From assembly GCA_028707105.1 (NCBI GenBank), contig JAQTUY010000005.1, positions 1-26,978 on the forward strand: DNA of 26,978 bases, in the 5' to 3' direction. Every line of letters starts with the position of its first letter. Positions within the stretch are counted from its first letter, which is position 1. The notes under the pieces are model-generated. The model was not told where the DNA came from. It did no database searches and worked only from the letters and a program-made list of their open reading frames with translations. Origin of the DNA: Candidatus Omnitrophota bacterium (GTDB lineage Bacteria > Omnitrophota > Koll11 > Gygaellales > JAQTUY01). Below are positions 8,425 through 16,995 of this stretch, in pieces. A program made the position numbers and the translations under genes.

Positions 8425-9867
8425 ATGACTACGATACCCGGTCTTGATCTTAAGGGCTCCAAAAGCGCGCGCCTGGAAAAGTGGCGCAAGAGGCTTAATT
8501 TTTACGCTTACGCGGCCGGCATTGTCGGCGAGGGAGATATTTATATCCCGGATGAATTCGGCGTCGCGCTCTCCGCCGGACAGGTAGTGGATGCCTGGAA
8601 GAATACAGCGCAGTCGATCCGCAGCGGGCAGGCTCCCCGGGAATTGGGTATTTTTGTATTTGTGCCTTTTTGCCGCTCTAAGTGCGTGTTTTGCCCTTAC
8701 TTTTCTTATGGTCTTCCCTCCGGCAGGGCGCTGGATGTCTATACCGAATCGCTATTGGCGGAGATGAATTTATTTAAAGGGGTTTTTAAAGGGGTGAAGT
8801 TTAATACTCTCTGGTTTGGGGGAGGCACTCCGTCCATTCTGGAAGCCGGGCACCTGAGCAAGGTTTTTAAAGGGCTGCACGATCTATTTTCTTTCAGCAA
8901 TGATGTTCAGGTTACCTTTGAATGTTCCTGTTCCAGTATGGATTATAAAAAATTGAAGCTCCTGCATGAATTAGGAGTCAACCGGATCACCCTGGGCGTC
9001 CAAAGCCTGAACGACCGGGTCCTCAAGATCAATAACCGCCTTTTCCAGGATAAAAACTCAAGCCTTAAGCTGATCAAGGATACCCGAAAGATCGGCATAC
9101 CCGTCCTGAACGTGGACTTGATGTGCGGGCTGCCGGGAGATTCTTTAAGTTCTTTTATCAGGGGCTTGCGCGAAGTTATTTCTTTAAGCCCGGATATCAT
9201 CCACATCAATCCCTTTTTTCCCAGCGCGGAAACGAATTTTTATAAACTGGGCCGGGATTATAGCCGGGAGGACGCGGCCAGGAGGTCACGGGAGGCCGAT
9301 GAGGGAACGAAGATCCTTTTAGGCGAAGGATACCGGAGGATCGGCGGGGCGTTTCTGGGCTTTTCCCGGGTAAAGGGGGTGGAGAACCGCCAGGAACTGG
9401 ACCGGATCAGCGCCAACTCTTCATATCTTAGCCTGGGGCCGACCGCGCACGGGCACGCTTTCGCGCAGCTGGGATATGTCAATGCTTATTTTGAACCAAA
9501 ATGGGATGAACTAGTCCGCCCCAGGTATTTAGGGTGCCGGTTTGACCTTCAGGAAGAAATGCGGAAGCATCTGATCACGAATCTGCGCTATGTTATTTAT
9601 CGGAATAAATTCAAAAAGCTTTTCGGCAAGGATATCTTGGCCTGTTTTCCGGGGGAGATCGCCGAGCTTAATGAATTCGGCCTGGTCCATATCGACCAAG
9701 AGAAGGTGTATTTTAAGATCAAGACCCGCCAGGAACAGTTGATCCTGGCCAAGCATTTTTTTAACCATAAGTACCTGCGGGGGCTGGAAAAGAAATCCGG
9801 CATCCGCTTCGATAAAAATAAAAATTACCTGCGGGAGATAGCTAAATTAATCGACATATCGGTATGA
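8425..9867 (+). CDS. HemN/HemW-like radical SAM protein, divergent
   Basis: 480 residues with the coproporphyrinogen-oxidase-like fold. The cluster motif is PFCRSKCVFC (C83, C87, C90) and the glycine motif is GGGTPS (132-137); LGVQSLND and the LMCGLPGDS stretch are typical of HemN, HemW and ChuW/HutW. HemN-type enzymes usually carry YxHxPFC; here it reads VFVPFC, so the conserved His is missing, and the fourth Cys of classical HemN is absent as well. This argues against ordinary coproporphyrinogen decarboxylation. Members of the family decarboxylate porphyrinogens, insert heme or open heme rings, so a tetrapyrrole-related substrate is possible but unproven. AAGGAG lies just before the ATG; the gene ends in a 4-base ATGA overlap with the next HemN-like gene. 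Confidence 0.8.
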   Translation: MTTIPGLDLKGSKSARLEKWRKRLNFYAYAAGIVGEGDIYIPDEFGVALSAGQVVDAWKNTAQSIRSGQAPRELGIFVFVPFCRSKCVFCPYFSYGLPSGRALDVYTESLLAEMNLFKGVFKGVKFNTLWFGGGTPSILEAGHLSKVFKGLHDLFSFSNDVQVTFECSCSSMDYKKLKLLHELGVNRITLGVQSLNDRVLKINNRLFQDKNSSLKLIKDTRKIGIPVLNVDLMCGLPGDSLSSFIRGLREVISLSPDIIHINPFFPSAETNFYKLGRDYSREDAARRSREADEGTKILLGEGYRRIGGAFLGFSRVKGVENRQELDRISANSSYLSLGPTAHGHAFAQLGYVNAYFEPKWDELVRPRYLGCRFDLQEEMRKHLITNLRYVIYRNKFKKLFGKDILACFPGEIAELNEFGLVHIDQEKVYFKIKTRQEQLILAKHFFNHKYLRGLEKKSGIRFDKNKNYLREIAKLIDISV

Positions 9868-11213
9868 ATTTTAATAGTAAAGAGAAGCTGTTTTCTTACC
9901 TGGCCAGGAATTATGACAGTATGGATTATCCGCCTATCCTTTTATATGGAAAGGTCGGGAGGGGGCGGATCAGGCGAGCCTGGCGGGGCAGGGTGGCGCA
10001 GATCCGTAAAGGCGCAACCGACTACCCGGCGCTTTATGTCCATGTGCCGTATTGCCAGACTAAATGTTTTTTCTGCAAGTTCAGGGTCCGCGTAGCTAAT
10101 TCCCCCCGCTTGACCGGACAATACCTTAAATGCCTTAAAGGAGAGATAGAAGAGCTTTCGCCCATATTCAGGAAAGCGGGTTTTAAAACGATGTATCTGG
10201 CCGGAGGGACTCCGACTATCCTTTCCGAGCCTCAGCTTGAGGAGCTGTTGAGCCTCTTAGAGAAGAAGTTCGACCTTTCCGCGACTTGCCAGCGGTTGGT
10301 AGAGGCGACCCCGGCTACTTTATCTCTGAAAAAGTTAAAGATCCTCAAAAAGCACGGGATCAACAGGCTGACTATCGGCGTGCAATCGCTCGATGACGGG
10401 CTCCTGGCCCGGATGAACAGAAAAAACCAGAACCGGGAAATGGTCAGCCGCGTTTATACGCAAGCGCGCCAGGTGGGCATAGAACGTATCAATATCGATC
10501 TGGTTGTGGGGATCCCCGGACAGAGCAAAGAGTCATTCCTGAGCGACGTGGATTATGTGCTTAAGATGCGGCCGGATGCCCTGCATATTTTTGCTTACGA
10601 GGAGGAAGAACTAGTTATCTTCTATAAAATGGGTAAAAGGATCAATGACGCTGACAGGGCAAGGCGGGATGAGATGTTTTCTATAGCGGACCGCAAGATA
10701 ATTAAAAGCGGATATCGTACGTATAAGGGGGAGTCTTACATTTTATCTATGCCGGCGGCCAACTACCAGTTTCTTCTGCGTTATCATGCCAACGGTTCTC
10801 TACTGGGGCTGGGGGCTAAGGCTCTCTCTTACATTCCCGGGCATTATGCTTACCAGAACGCCCAGATAGAAGATTATCTGGCTTACCGCAGCCAGGGTAA
10901 GATTCCGCCCCATGTTGATGCTTATCCTTTAGACCGGGTTGAGACATCGATAAATTACGTGGTCAACAATATCAGGGGAGGGCTGGATAAGGCGGCGTTC
11001 AATAAGCTCTACGGCCGTGATTTCGATAAACAGTTCCGCGGCCCGATCGATTGCCTGAAAAAGCTGGGCCGGATCGAGGAGAGGGCGGGGGTGGCCCAGC
11101 TGCTTGCCAAGAGCGACCTGGAATTCAGGACATATTCGAAGTTCTTCTTTAGCCCCGCGGTGATCGGTAAATTAAAAAGAAGATTAAAACCTGCTTTAGG
11201 CGATGAAATATAA
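9864..11213 (+). CDS. HemN/HemW-like radical SAM protein
   Basis: 449 residues, paralogous in layout to the preceding gene. YVHVPYCQTKCFFC carries the His (60) and C64, C68, C71; the glycine motif reads AGGTPT (113-118). IGVQSLDD and IDLVVGIPGQ follow, as in HemW and HemN. There is no fourth Cys right after the cluster motif (CKF), which resembles HemW more than HemN. HemW is a heme chaperone and HemN an oxygen-independent coproporphyrinogen III oxidase; which role, if either, applies cannot be read from sequence. The start overlaps the upstream stop by 4 bases (ATGA), and its 3' end overlaps the next gene by 11 bases, so the genes are likely translationally coupled. Confidence 0.8.
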   Translation: MNFNSKEKLFSYLARNYDSMDYPPILLYGKVGRGRIRRAWRGRVAQIRKGATDYPALYVHVPYCQTKCFFCKFRVRVANSPRLTGQYLKCLKGEIEELSPIFRKAGFKTMYLAGGTPTILSEPQLEELLSLLEKKFDLSATCQRLVEATPATLSLKKLKILKKHGINRLTIGVQSLDDGLLARMNRKNQNREMVSRVYTQARQVGIERINIDLVVGIPGQSKESFLSDVDYVLKMRPDALHIFAYEEEELVIFYKMGKRINDADRARRDEMFSIADRKIIKSGYRTYKGESYILSMPAANYQFLLRYHANGSLLGLGAKALSYIPGHYAYQNAQIEDYLAYRSQGKIPPHVDAYPLDRVETSINYVVNNIRGGLDKAAFNKLYGRDFDKQFRGPIDCLKKLGRIEERAGVAQLLAKSDLEFRTYSKFFFSPAVIGKLKRRLKPALGDEI

Positions 11214-12384
11214 AAAAGTCCATATTTGCTCCAGCTTTAACGGTTGCGCCGTCAATTCATATCTGATGTCCAGGATATATGATTTTTTGTTGGGTAATGG
11301 TATCAGTTTATCCGGCACTCCGGATGATTGCGACGCCGTGATCCTGGGCACCTGCGCCAACGTCAGGATGGATGAGATAAAAGCGATGGCGGCGGTCAAA
11401 GGATATCTTAAGCAATGCCGCGGCAGGAAACCGTTGATCGTCACGGGTTGCCTGCCGGATATCAACCCGGACTTTTTTAAAGACAAGCCCGGGGTGATAA
11501 CGGTGGGGGCAAAGGCGATAGATGAGCTGGACCGGATCTTTAAAGCCCGGCATCCGATAAAGGATTTCCGGCCGAATAACCTGCAGGAGAAGTTTTGCCT
11601 GGACGATACCGTTACCGATAGCAGCTATTACCAGTATTATTCTCCGGCAAAATATTATATTGAAATAAGCCGCGGCTGCCTTAACCACTGCAGTTATTGC
11701 GCCATAAAGAAAGCCAAGGGGAAGTTAAAAAGCAAGCCAGTGGAGCTGGTCATCGCGGAGTTCCGCAAGGGTCTTAGCCTGGGTTTTAAACAATTCGTCC
11801 TCCTGGGGGATGAATGCGGAGGGTATGGGCCGGATATCGGAACGGACTTCTCCGGATTACTGAAAAAAATAAGCCGGCTAAAAGGTGATTTTGAGATCAT
11901 TATTTCCAATCTTGAGCCGTCCAGGCTGATCGATATGCGGGGTTCTTTAAAAGATATTTTACCGAGATTGAGGATCTCCTATATCAATCTGCCTTTGCAG
12001 TCGGGCAATGACCGGATCTTAAAGCTGATGAACAGGAACTACCGCGCGCAAGAAGCGGCAAAAATAGTCAGGGAGATAAAAAAGCTCTCTCCGGGAACCC
12101 GGTTTGAGACCAATTTTATATACGGTTTTCCTTCGGAGACGAGGAAGGAATTCCTGGATTCACTCAAAGTCTCCGGCTTATTCGATACGGTATCATTTTT
12201 TATTTACAGTAAAAGGAAGGGGACACTTGCCGCAAAATTAAAAGGCCGGATAAGCCGGGAAGAAATAAATTACAGGACCGGCCTTATTAAGAAGCTGATA
12301 AATAAAGACGGGAGCAGGTATTATTTCGCGGACGCCAGGCTCCAGAAAGAACAAAGGCAGTTTTCTTTAAAAAGGGATCTTTAA
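11203..12384 (+). CDS. MiaB/RimO/MtaB-like methylthiotransferase-family radical SAM protein
   Basis: 393 residues. The N-terminal half resembles the MTTase domain, with the three auxiliary-cluster cysteines at C15 (GCAVNS), C51 (GTCANVR) and C83 (TGC). The radical SAM motif is SRGCLNHCSYC (C159, C163, C166), and PLQSGNDRILKLMNR is the classical family block. The protein stops soon after the radical SAM domain, leaving no room for the C-terminal TRAM domain that MiaB and RimO use to hold RNA or protein substrates. Family members add a methylthio group to tRNA or ribosomal protein S12. Lacking TRAM and lying inside this operon, it more likely acts on the pathway's own intermediate; that is inference. 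Confidence 0.8.
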   Translation: MKYKKVHICSSFNGCAVNSYLMSRIYDFLLGNGISLSGTPDDCDAVILGTCANVRMDEIKAMAAVKGYLKQCRGRKPLIVTGCLPDINPDFFKDKPGVITVGAKAIDELDRIFKARHPIKDFRPNNLQEKFCLDDTVTDSSYYQYYSPAKYYIEISRGCLNHCSYCAIKKAKGKLKSKPVELVIAEFRKGLSLGFKQFVLLGDECGGYGPDIGTDFSGLLKKISRLKGDFEIIISNLEPSRLIDMRGSLKDILPRLRISYINLPLQSGNDRILKLMNRNYRAQEAAKIVREIKKLSPGTRFETNFIYGFPSETRKEFLDSLKVSGLFDTVSFFIYSKRKGTLAAKLKGRISREEINYRTGLIKKLINKDGSRYYFADARLQKEQRQFSLKRDL

Positions 12385-12385
12385 A

Positions 12386-14929
12386 ATGCCCAAAGTCCTT
12401 CTTTTTAAAAATGTTTTTTATTCTCCGGACAAGGAAGAGAATAATTGGTTTTCTCAGGCCACGCTCTACCTGGCTTCGGCATTAAGAAAAGCGGGGATAG
12501 AAGTCATTTTTTCTTCTTTTAAGTTTTCCGGAAATAAGGGTATCCGGAAAAGGCTGGGCGAGCTGGAAGACCTGCTAACGGGTAATCCGGGGATAAATTT
12601 TATCGGGGTATCTTTATGCGAGGATTTTTTTGAGGAGGCCCGGGAACTGGTAAAATTCTTGAGGAAAAAAACGAACGCTTTTATCGGAGTAGGCTGTGTG
12701 ATGCCTACTCTCGCTCCCCGGCACGTTTTGGCCCACCTGCCGCAGGTTAATTTCCTGATCCGGGGCTCCGGTGAAGAGGTATTTCCCCGTCTGGTGAAGA
12801 TACTGGAGGGGAAAAACGCGGATTCGATCTTAGGGCGGAAAGAGAAGCTGGCTCTTTCCGGATTAAAGGGGCTGGCTTTCCGCAATAAGAGCGGTTCGGT
12901 CATTTCTTTAGATACGGTCAACGAGCCCCTGGATTACGATCGTTCGCCCCTGGACTTTAAGCTGCTTGATAAAAGCAATCTATCGGAAGGTCTAAACCTT
13001 TTTACTTCGCGGGGGTGTTTCAATAACTGTTTTTTTTGCACCACACCCGGCAGGGGCAGATATCTGGCTAAAAGTTTTGAGAACCTTAAAGCGATACTCG
13101 GCGATTACCAAAAAAGGCTGGGCCAGATCTATGGCCGGGATATCCCCTCCAGCGCTTATAAAATTTCTTTCAATGACGATGATTTTTTGGCCGATCCGGC
13201 CAGGGCCGTTTCTTTTTTCCGGTATCTGAAGAGCCGGCCCTTCCGCGTAAATTTTTTTCAGACCGGGATAAATTCTTTTTTTATCCGGAAGGACGCAAGG
13301 TATACCGGCAGGATGAACAGCGCGCTTCTGGCCCGGATATCGCCCGCTGTTTTCTCCGCGGGCAAGAGGGACATATATATCGGGACCGAAAATTTTTCTG
13401 ACGCGGAATTGGCCCGGCTGGGAAAGGGGTATGATTTTTGGAAAGCTGAAAAAGTGATCCGGGCCCTGGCGGCCAGGAAAATATACCAGGTACATCATTT
13501 CATTGCCAGCAATAATTTAACTACCCCCCAGGACCTGCTGGATAACCTGCTTAAGATCGCCGGCTTCCGGATCTTATACGGCGAATATTTTCAGGTCCTG
13601 ACTCCCATTATTCCCTATTTAGTTTCTCTTTATCCTTCGGCAAGCTACAAGATAGCCGTGTCCCAAAAAAGAAAAAAATTCCTGAATATCCGGCGCACCT
13701 TGTCTATTAAAAAACGCCCGGAATTAGATTATCCTCTGGTTACAAATGATATCCCGGTCAATGAGGTTACCCGGCAGATGGTCCCGGTCATAAAGAATTT
13801 GTTTTCGGTCGAAAAAGATTATATCCGGATACTGGATATGGCGTTGTTTAACCTTTTGCTGATCTCTGAAAAATATCCGGCGCAAAAAAAAGAGATCGCG
13901 CGCCTGATAGATAAGTATAAAGATTATCCGGAGATGATCCGGGAAAAGACGGGTAAAAGGCTGCGAAACGGCCGTTATAACCTGCAGGTGATGATCACCC
14001 GGCGCTGCCATTTGCGCTGCCGCTACTGCCCGGTCAAAAAGGAGGAGAAAGATATAAGCGCCGAGTCGTTGTATCGCGCCGTAGAGCTGCTTTTTACTTC
14101 ATCGCGCGATGCCGTAAGGCTGGACTTTACCGGAGGGGAACCCCTTTTGCGCTTTGACCTGGTCAAAAAGGCGGTGCAATATGCCAGGAAATTAAGCCGG
14201 GTAAAAAAGAAAGCCGTATCTTTTTATATGGTGACTAACCTGATCGCGCTTACCGATGAGATAGCGGATTTCCTGAAAAAAGAGGATTTTTTCCTGGAGC
14301 TTTCAGTGGACGGCGAAGAGAGATTCCATAATCTTTATAAAGTAGGTAAAGACAGGCGCTTGAACGCCTATCGCGCGACCGTTTTAAGCTTAAGATCCAT
14401 TTTTTCAAGAAAAATAAATAATTACGCGGTAATGGTGGTCAGTCCTCCGGTCGTAAAATACCTGGGGCGGAATTTCTACCATCTTTTAAAGCTGGGTTTC
14501 AGGAATATCGGGATAAATTACGCGCTGGGCTTATCCTGGGACGGCAAAGAACGGAATGAATTTTTCCGCCAGATGGATATGGTTAAGTCCAGGTTCTACC
14601 CGCACCTGAAAAACGGCCTGATCAGATTGAGTAATCTTGAGTCCAGGATGGAGCCGTCGATACTCAACAGCGAGATCATGGTAGACGTAAACGGCGAGGT
14701 CCATTTATTGACGGATTGGCTTTTTGAAACACAGATGAAAATTAAGGCGCCGGCTTTGGGCCGGATCGGAGGATTGCGCAGCCTGGATGATATATACCTG
14801 GGCCGCTTCCGCACCCTGGAGCGCATGCTCAAGTATTGCCCTTCTCCACGGATAAAAAAAGCTATTTTTAACAATATTGATATGGGGAATGCCATGCAGG
14901 CATATTTAAAGGGATGGAAAAGCAAATAG
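12386..14929 (+). CDS. B12-binding radical SAM protein fused to a second radical SAM domain
   Basis: 847 residues in three parts. Residues 1-140 resemble the Rossmann-like B12-binding domain of BchE-type enzymes, without a clear DxHxxG motif. The first radical SAM domain has CFNNCFFC (C211, C215, C218). A helical linker (about 470-530, with LD..LF.LLL) resembles the N-terminus of the next gene product. The second radical SAM domain has CHLRCRYC (C541, C545, C548) and GGEP (583-586), ending in the NNI motif (829-831). B12-dependent radical SAM enzymes typically methylate unactivated carbon or rearrange rings. Substrate unknown. It starts 1 base after the upstream gene and overlaps the next by 16 bases. 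Confidence 0.8.
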   Translation: MPKVLLFKNVFYSPDKEENNWFSQATLYLASALRKAGIEVIFSSFKFSGNKGIRKRLGELEDLLTGNPGINFIGVSLCEDFFEEARELVKFLRKKTNAFIGVGCVMPTLAPRHVLAHLPQVNFLIRGSGEEVFPRLVKILEGKNADSILGRKEKLALSGLKGLAFRNKSGSVISLDTVNEPLDYDRSPLDFKLLDKSNLSEGLNLFTSRGCFNNCFFCTTPGRGRYLAKSFENLKAILGDYQKRLGQIYGRDIPSSAYKISFNDDDFLADPARAVSFFRYLKSRPFRVNFFQTGINSFFIRKDARYTGRMNSALLARISPAVFSAGKRDIYIGTENFSDAELARLGKGYDFWKAEKVIRALAARKIYQVHHFIASNNLTTPQDLLDNLLKIAGFRILYGEYFQVLTPIIPYLVSLYPSASYKIAVSQKRKKFLNIRRTLSIKKRPELDYPLVTNDIPVNEVTRQMVPVIKNLFSVEKDYIRILDMALFNLLLISEKYPAQKKEIARLIDKYKDYPEMIREKTGKRLRNGRYNLQVMITRRCHLRCRYCPVKKEEKDISAESLYRAVELLFTSSRDAVRLDFTGGEPLLRFDLVKKAVQYARKLSRVKKKAVSFYMVTNLIALTDEIADFLKKEDFFLELSVDGEERFHNLYKVGKDRRLNAYRATVLSLRSIFSRKINNYAVMVVSPPVVKYLGRNFYHLLKLGFRNIGINYALGLSWDGKERNEFFRQMDMVKSRFYPHLKNGLIRLSNLESRMEPSILNSEIMVDVNGEVHLLTDWLFETQMKIKAPALGRIGGLRSLDDIYLGRFRTLERMLKYCPSPRIKKAIFNNIDMGNAMQAYLKGWKSK

Positions 14930-16128
14930 AGGCGATAATCGATTCATTCAGGCTTGACCTTGACCAGAGGAAGCTGGAAGTCCTGGATAAGGTGCTTTTT
15001 TCTCTGCTGCTCAGAAAGGAGCTGTTATTATTGGAGGGCGGGAACAAGCCGGAGATACTGCGCTTGGGAAAAATTCTCTCGCGTTATTACGATTACCGGA
15101 CTTTGATAGCGCGCAGGATATTTAAAAGCGCGCCCTCAGGCAGAAGCCTGGTTATTAAACACCTTTATCCGGCTCCCACACGCCTGATTCTGCTGATAAC
15201 CCATAGCTGCCAGTTAAAATGCCGTTATTGCCGGGTCAGGAAATTTTCCGCTTCTATGGATGAGCGGGTTTTACTCAAAGGGGTAGAGTTACTGTTTACT
15301 TCCAACCGCGCGGACCTCCAGCTTCAATTTTTCGGCGGCGAACCCATTTTGAAGTTTGACCTGGTCCGCGAGGCGGTTGAATACGCTAAAAAGCTGAACC
15401 GGAAATTCAAGAAAGACCTTACCTTTATTTTGACCACCAACGGGATCGCTTTGACCAGGGAGAAGGTGGATTATTTTAAGGAAAATAACTTCATTATTGA
15501 ATGCAGTATAGACGGGGAGATCGAAAATCAGCTTAAAATGCGCCGGGCGCGCGGCGGAAGGGATTATTACTCGGAGTTAACGGACAACCTGCGTTATTTA
15601 TTCTCAAGCGGCGTCCCGCATTATTCCATCAGCGTGGTGATGCCGGATAACGTCTGGACTATGTCGCGTACTTTTGAACACCTGGTGAAGCTTGGATTTA
15701 AAAGGCTGCAGATGAATTATGCCCTTGGGGTTTTCTGGTCCCGGCCGGCAATAGGGCAGCTGTTCGTCCAGACCGAAAAAATAGAGCGGTTTTTAAAAAA
15801 ACATAAAGGCATCGAATTTGTGAATTTGTCTTCCGTCAGAAAAGAGCCGGTAGTCTTGAATTCCGAATTGACGGTGGACTGCGACGGAGGCATATATTTA
15901 GAATCGGGGATCTGCCTGGAAGAGGATTTCGCGGCAATGAAAAAAAAGTTCCTGGTGGCCGATGTAAACCGAACGCGTGATATCAATCTGCTGGCCTCGA
16001 CGCCTTTCCAGAATTTTTACCGTTTATCCAGGGTCTACGCGCAGGCCAGCCCCAGGTTCAGGAGGATCATCCTGAATAACATATTTTTAGGGCGGAAATA
16101 CGACAAATTGATAAGACAATGGATATAA
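14914..16128 (+). CDS. Radical SAM protein, NNI-type, with helical N-terminal domain
   Basis: 404 residues. An N-terminal helical segment of about 80 residues matches the linker inside the preceding fusion protein (LD..LF.LLL). The radical SAM core has CQLKCRYC (C99, C103, C106) and GGEP (141-144). The C-terminal part closely resembles that of its neighbour, with LKLGF/VKLGF, NYALG, a VD.DG strand and a closing ILNNI (N388, N389). Gene and neighbour thus look like a recent duplication in which the copy lost or never had the B12 part. Function is not recognisable; it may act with the fusion protein or on the next intermediate. Its start lies within the end of the upstream gene, and its stop overlaps the next start by 10 bases. 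Confidence 0.8.
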   Translation: MEKQIEAIIDSFRLDLDQRKLEVLDKVLFSLLLRKELLLLEGGNKPEILRLGKILSRYYDYRTLIARRIFKSAPSGRSLVIKHLYPAPTRLILLITHSCQLKCRYCRVRKFSASMDERVLLKGVELLFTSNRADLQLQFFGGEPILKFDLVREAVEYAKKLNRKFKKDLTFILTTNGIALTREKVDYFKENNFIIECSIDGEIENQLKMRRARGGRDYYSELTDNLRYLFSSGVPHYSISVVMPDNVWTMSRTFEHLVKLGFKRLQMNYALGVFWSRPAIGQLFVQTEKIERFLKKHKGIEFVNLSSVRKEPVVLNSELTVDCDGGIYLESGICLEEDFAAMKKKFLVADVNRTRDINLLASTPFQNFYRLSRVYAQASPRFRRIILNNIFLGRKYDKLIRQWI

Positions 16129-16994
16129 CCCTGACCTTAAAATGCAATAATAACTGCCTCTTTTGTCCGCGCCAAGGTTACCTTAAGACCATTGCCTGCG
16201 TTTCTATAGAGGAGATCTATCGCGATATAGAGAAGACCCGCCGGGTCAGCGATGAGATCGCCCTTTCCGGCGGAGAGGTTACCCTGTTACCAGACCTGGA
16301 GGAGATCGTCGGTTTCTGCGGGGAAAGGGGCTTCAAGAAGGTCGGGATCATTACCAACGGGAGGCGTTTAAAAGATGTAAAGTTCGCTCAGCGCCTGATC
16401 CGGGCGGGGGTTAAGGATTTCGCGGTTTCTCTCTATAGCTGGCAGGATAAGATACACGACGCGATCACCCGCAAGAGCGGCAGCGCGCGCGATACCAAAA
16501 AAGGGCTGCTTAATCTACTCCGGCTTTCCCGCCGTTATCCCATAGGGATACGGGTAAATACGGTATTAAATTATTGGAATTACCGAGATTTGCCCGGAAC
16601 GATAAAAAAACTTTTTTCTTACGGGGTGCGCAATTTTATTATTGCCGAACAAGTGGTTATCAACAGGAAGGCAGAGCATCTTCTGGCGCCGGAAATAAAA
16701 GACGCTTTAAGGCGGATATCAGACTTGACCTTAAAAAACACCCGCCTGGTTTTCAGGGGATTTCCTTTATGTTTCGCGCCCATCTGCGTGGGAGTATCTC
16801 CGGAAGGCTTCATCTTGAAAAAGCAGTCTCCCCGGATAATTTTAGAGAAACAAGAGATCGATACTCTGGTAAAGAAGAACAGTTCTAAAAATAAGTACCT
16901 GGAAGATTTCCGGAAGTTATTTACGCGCGTAAAAAAATGCCGCGATTGCGCCTTAGAGAAAAGCTGTCTGGGGATGCAGAAGGCATACTTGTAA
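16119..16994 (+). CDS. Short radical SAM protein with C-terminal Cys triplet
   Basis: 291 residues. The protein begins almost directly with the first strand and CNNNCLFC (C9, C13, C16); the glycine motif is GGEV (51-54). The chain ends with C274, C277, C283 in the C-x2-C-x5-C-x-G spacing seen in three fusion proteins of this operon, but it stops two residues after the expected aligned Lys-Ala position, without the EFKP tail. The C-terminal triplet could bind an auxiliary cluster. It is the shortest radical SAM protein in the run. It overlaps the preceding gene by 10 bases and is followed after 1 base by the second B12-binding fusion. Confidence 0.75.
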   Translation: MDITLTLKCNNNCLFCPRQGYLKTIACVSIEEIYRDIEKTRRVSDEIALSGGEVTLLPDLEEIVGFCGERGFKKVGIITNGRRLKDVKFAQRLIRAGVKDFAVSLYSWQDKIHDAITRKSGSARDTKKGLLNLLRLSRRYPIGIRVNTVLNYWNYRDLPGTIKKLFSYGVRNFIIAEQVVINRKAEHLLAPEIKDALRRISDLTLKNTRLVFRGFPLCFAPICVGVSPEGFILKKQSPRIILEKQEIDTLVKKNSSKNKYLEDFRKLFTRVKKCRDCALEKSCLGMQKAYL

Positions 16995-16995
16995 A

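Noticed and set aside
12992..13498. 168-codon reverse-strand frame
   Set aside because: It is antisense to the first radical SAM domain of the B12-binding fusion and looks like a shadow.
16574..16888. 104-codon forward frame inside the short radical SAM gene
   Set aside because: It overlaps a frame with clear radical SAM motifs and has no motif of its own.
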